A stretch of 6,660 nucleotides of DNA from an uncultured Chloroflexaceae bacterium (GTDB lineage: Bacteria; Chloroflexota; Chloroflexia; Chloroflexales; Chloroflexaceae). The first letter of the stretch is position 1, and every line of letters starts with the position of its first letter. Below the pieces are notes generated by a model, which saw only the letters and a list, made by a program, of their open reading frames with translations, had not been told where the DNA came from and ran no database searches. Shown piece by piece: positions 6,491 to 6,660 of the stretch. Position numbers and translations under genes: made by a program. Where the stretch lies: assembly GCA_937141995.1 (NCBI GenBank), contig CAKZQX010000250.1, forward strand, positions 1-6,660, in the 5' to 3' direction.

Positions 6491-6660
6491 TCCGCTGTTG
6501 ACACCTTGATTTCACTAATTGCCAGGGCATCCTGCTCACTGTTTACACCTGGCTCTGTTGTCTCCAGTATAGTTATCTTTACAGATGAGGTTGTTACTGG
6601 ATCCATGAGAACGCTTTGGAAGGTTGCAAACGAGGCAAGGGTTGCCTCAGTGCTTGACCC
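6487..6660 (-). CDS. C-terminal end of a discoidin-like (NADase-type glycan-binding) domain protein, partial
   Basis: From the right edge a minus-strand frame is open for 57 codons and ends with TGA at 6489-6487. The protein end reads FATFQSVLMDPVTTSSVKIT, then ILETTEPG, and finishes DALAISEIKVSTAE. A pattern of strands like V-x-I-x-I-L followed shortly by D-x-A-I-S-E-I is characteristic of the last two strands of discoidin-like folds, in particular the NADase-type glycan-binding domain often found at the C-terminus of Chloroflexota zinc-ribbon or membrane proteins. Those usually end with AISEIEFFG or similar. The N-terminal part lies outside the window, so the rest of the architecture is unknown. 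The TGA overlaps the ATG of the WD40-hydrolase gene by four bases (ATGA), so the two are almost certainly one operon. A surface location would fit the secreted neighbour. Confidence 0.65.
   Translation of the reverse strand, partial: GSSTEATLASFATFQSVLMDPVTTSSVKITILETTEPGVNSEQDALAISEIKVSTAE

Overview
All recognisable genes lie on the minus strand, so the window reads biologically from right to left. The gene content suggests a member of the Chloroflexota (inference, not proof). The main hints are a very long secreted WD40 protein with a Thr/Pro-rich TPSPTATP-type linker, a class A beta-lactamase-like serine hydrolase domain, and a discoidin-like C-terminus on the upstream gene. No rRNA, tRNA, CRISPR array or insertion sequence was found.

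Right part (about 3200-6660, moderate GC). The window opens inside a gene whose last 57 codons look like the end of a discoidin-like (NADase-type glycan-binding) domain. Its stop codon overlaps, as ATGA, the first ATG of a 1096-codon gene. That gene encodes a signal peptide, a Thr/Pro-rich stalk, about 15 WD40-type blades, an acidic linker and a complete-looking class A beta-lactamase-like domain (SxxK, SDN, KTG). The two genes look like a translationally coupled cell-surface pair.

Middle part (about 2220-3199). A small orphan protein of 84 residues with a good ribosome-binding site is followed by two gene remnants. One is the C-terminus of a DUF499-type ATPase, frameshifted at its upstream end. 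The other, directly after its stop codon and in the same frame, resembles the extreme C-terminus of a DEAD/type III restriction-like helicase. I read this as the scar of a deleted anti-phage defence island.

Left part (1-2219, high GC). A TM0106-family protein (Cas4/RecB-like nuclease with Fe-S cysteines, helix-hairpin-helix-like linker and RNase H-like exonuclease domain) is followed 24 bases later by a 127-residue Ala-rich protein of unknown function with a strong ribosome-binding site. The pair is probably an operon. At the left edge a further gene begins with a clear signal peptide and runs out of the window.

The most unusual objects are the WD40/beta-lactamase-like fusion and the decayed defence genes beside an intact nuclease operon.
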